From Ciborinia camelliae (taxonomy: Eukaryota > Ascomycota > Leotiomycetes > Helotiales > Sclerotiniaceae): a DNA stretch of 64,000 nt. The translations under genes were made by a program, and so were the position numbers. Positions 63,846 through 64,000 of the stretch are shown here, piece after piece (the stretch's first letter is position 1; every line of letters starts with the position of its first letter). The stretch spans positions 62,001 to 126,000 of the forward strand of contig JANPYM010000019.1 in the NCBI GenBank assembly GCA_025890175.1. Direction: 5' to 3'. The notes under the pieces are model-generated. The model searched no databases, was not told where the DNA came from, and was given only the letters and a program-made list of their open reading frames with translations.

Positions 63846-64000
63846 TAGTTTCTTAGAAGAGTGCCTAAGATATTAAGCATCTCTCCTTGCTAGATAGTAC
63901 AGCCGTAACCCTAGAAGGAAAGGGTGGGGTGGTCACCCCCTGAATGAATTTTTTTATCATAAACGTCCAATGCCTTTATTGATAGAAACTGATTTCTGCC
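63846..64000. other. Window end, no gene
   Basis: No frame of interest. Confidence 0.4.

Overview
The window reads as nuclear DNA of a filamentous ascomycete (Pezizomycotina). A Leotiomycetes/Helotiales origin is my inference. The evidence is: short introns of 47-69 nt with GT...AG ends and CTAAC-like branch sites; a tRNA-Glu(TTC) interrupted one base 3' of the anticodon; two 2EXR-domain proteins, a family expanded in Leotiomycetes; MITE-like elements; and a 6.7 kb block of almost pure A/T that looks like saturated repeat-induced point mutation (RIP). No bacterial operon, CRISPR array or rRNA gene was seen. Most genes here are intron-split, so I built the models by joining reading frames across canonical splice sites.

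Region by region. 1-19.7 kb holds few intact genes and many short exon pieces of unrelated cellular genes in both orientations: App1/DUF2183, an F-box, ribosomal protein eS17, a DMATS-like prenyltransferase, an FAD oxidoreductase, a sacsin-type ATPase, a PDAP1-like first exon, eEF2 and neutral trehalase. Between them lie a 576 bp MITE, microsatellites, a 55-codon Cys-rich gene and one two-exon gene (18.4-19.2 kb). 19.9-29.9 kb is a cohesive, intron-bearing unit. A 1303-residue SNF2-type ATPase (minus) diverges from a 1148-residue Plavaka-like transposase (plus) across about 0.6 kb that carries three 60-bp repeats; a 320-residue accessory-like gene follows. 30-33 kb is minisatellites, one 2EXR gene and a 697 bp inverted-repeat element.

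33.07-44.2 kb carries an HMG-like/AT-hook protein gene whose open frame stops at a splice donor exactly where the A/T block begins (36.46-43.2 kb). Another open frame resumes on the far side. 44.4-52.8 kb has a small three-exon gene, TIR elements (mariner-like, hAT-like) and several decayed genes: a frameshifted ferric-reductase-like gene and a sirtuin-like gene without catalytic motifs, whose 3' part has in-frame TGAs and a hAT-type MITE with a perfect 8-bp target duplication. 53.1-54.6 kb is a clean BAH-like + 2EXR fusion gene. 56-64 kb has a gene broken by a 14-bp tandem duplication, minisatellites, a convergent overlapping gene pair, a three-exon gene of unknown function and a two-exon Cys-rich zinc-ribbon-like gene.

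Overall this looks like a transposon-rich, fast-evolving compartment. The most distinctive content is (a) the divergent SNF2/Plavaka module with a possible third gene, (b) the exon-fragment mosaic of the first 20 kb, and (c) the degenerate sirtuin-like and BAH-2EXR proteins. Family names rest on motif recognition by eye; no database search was run.
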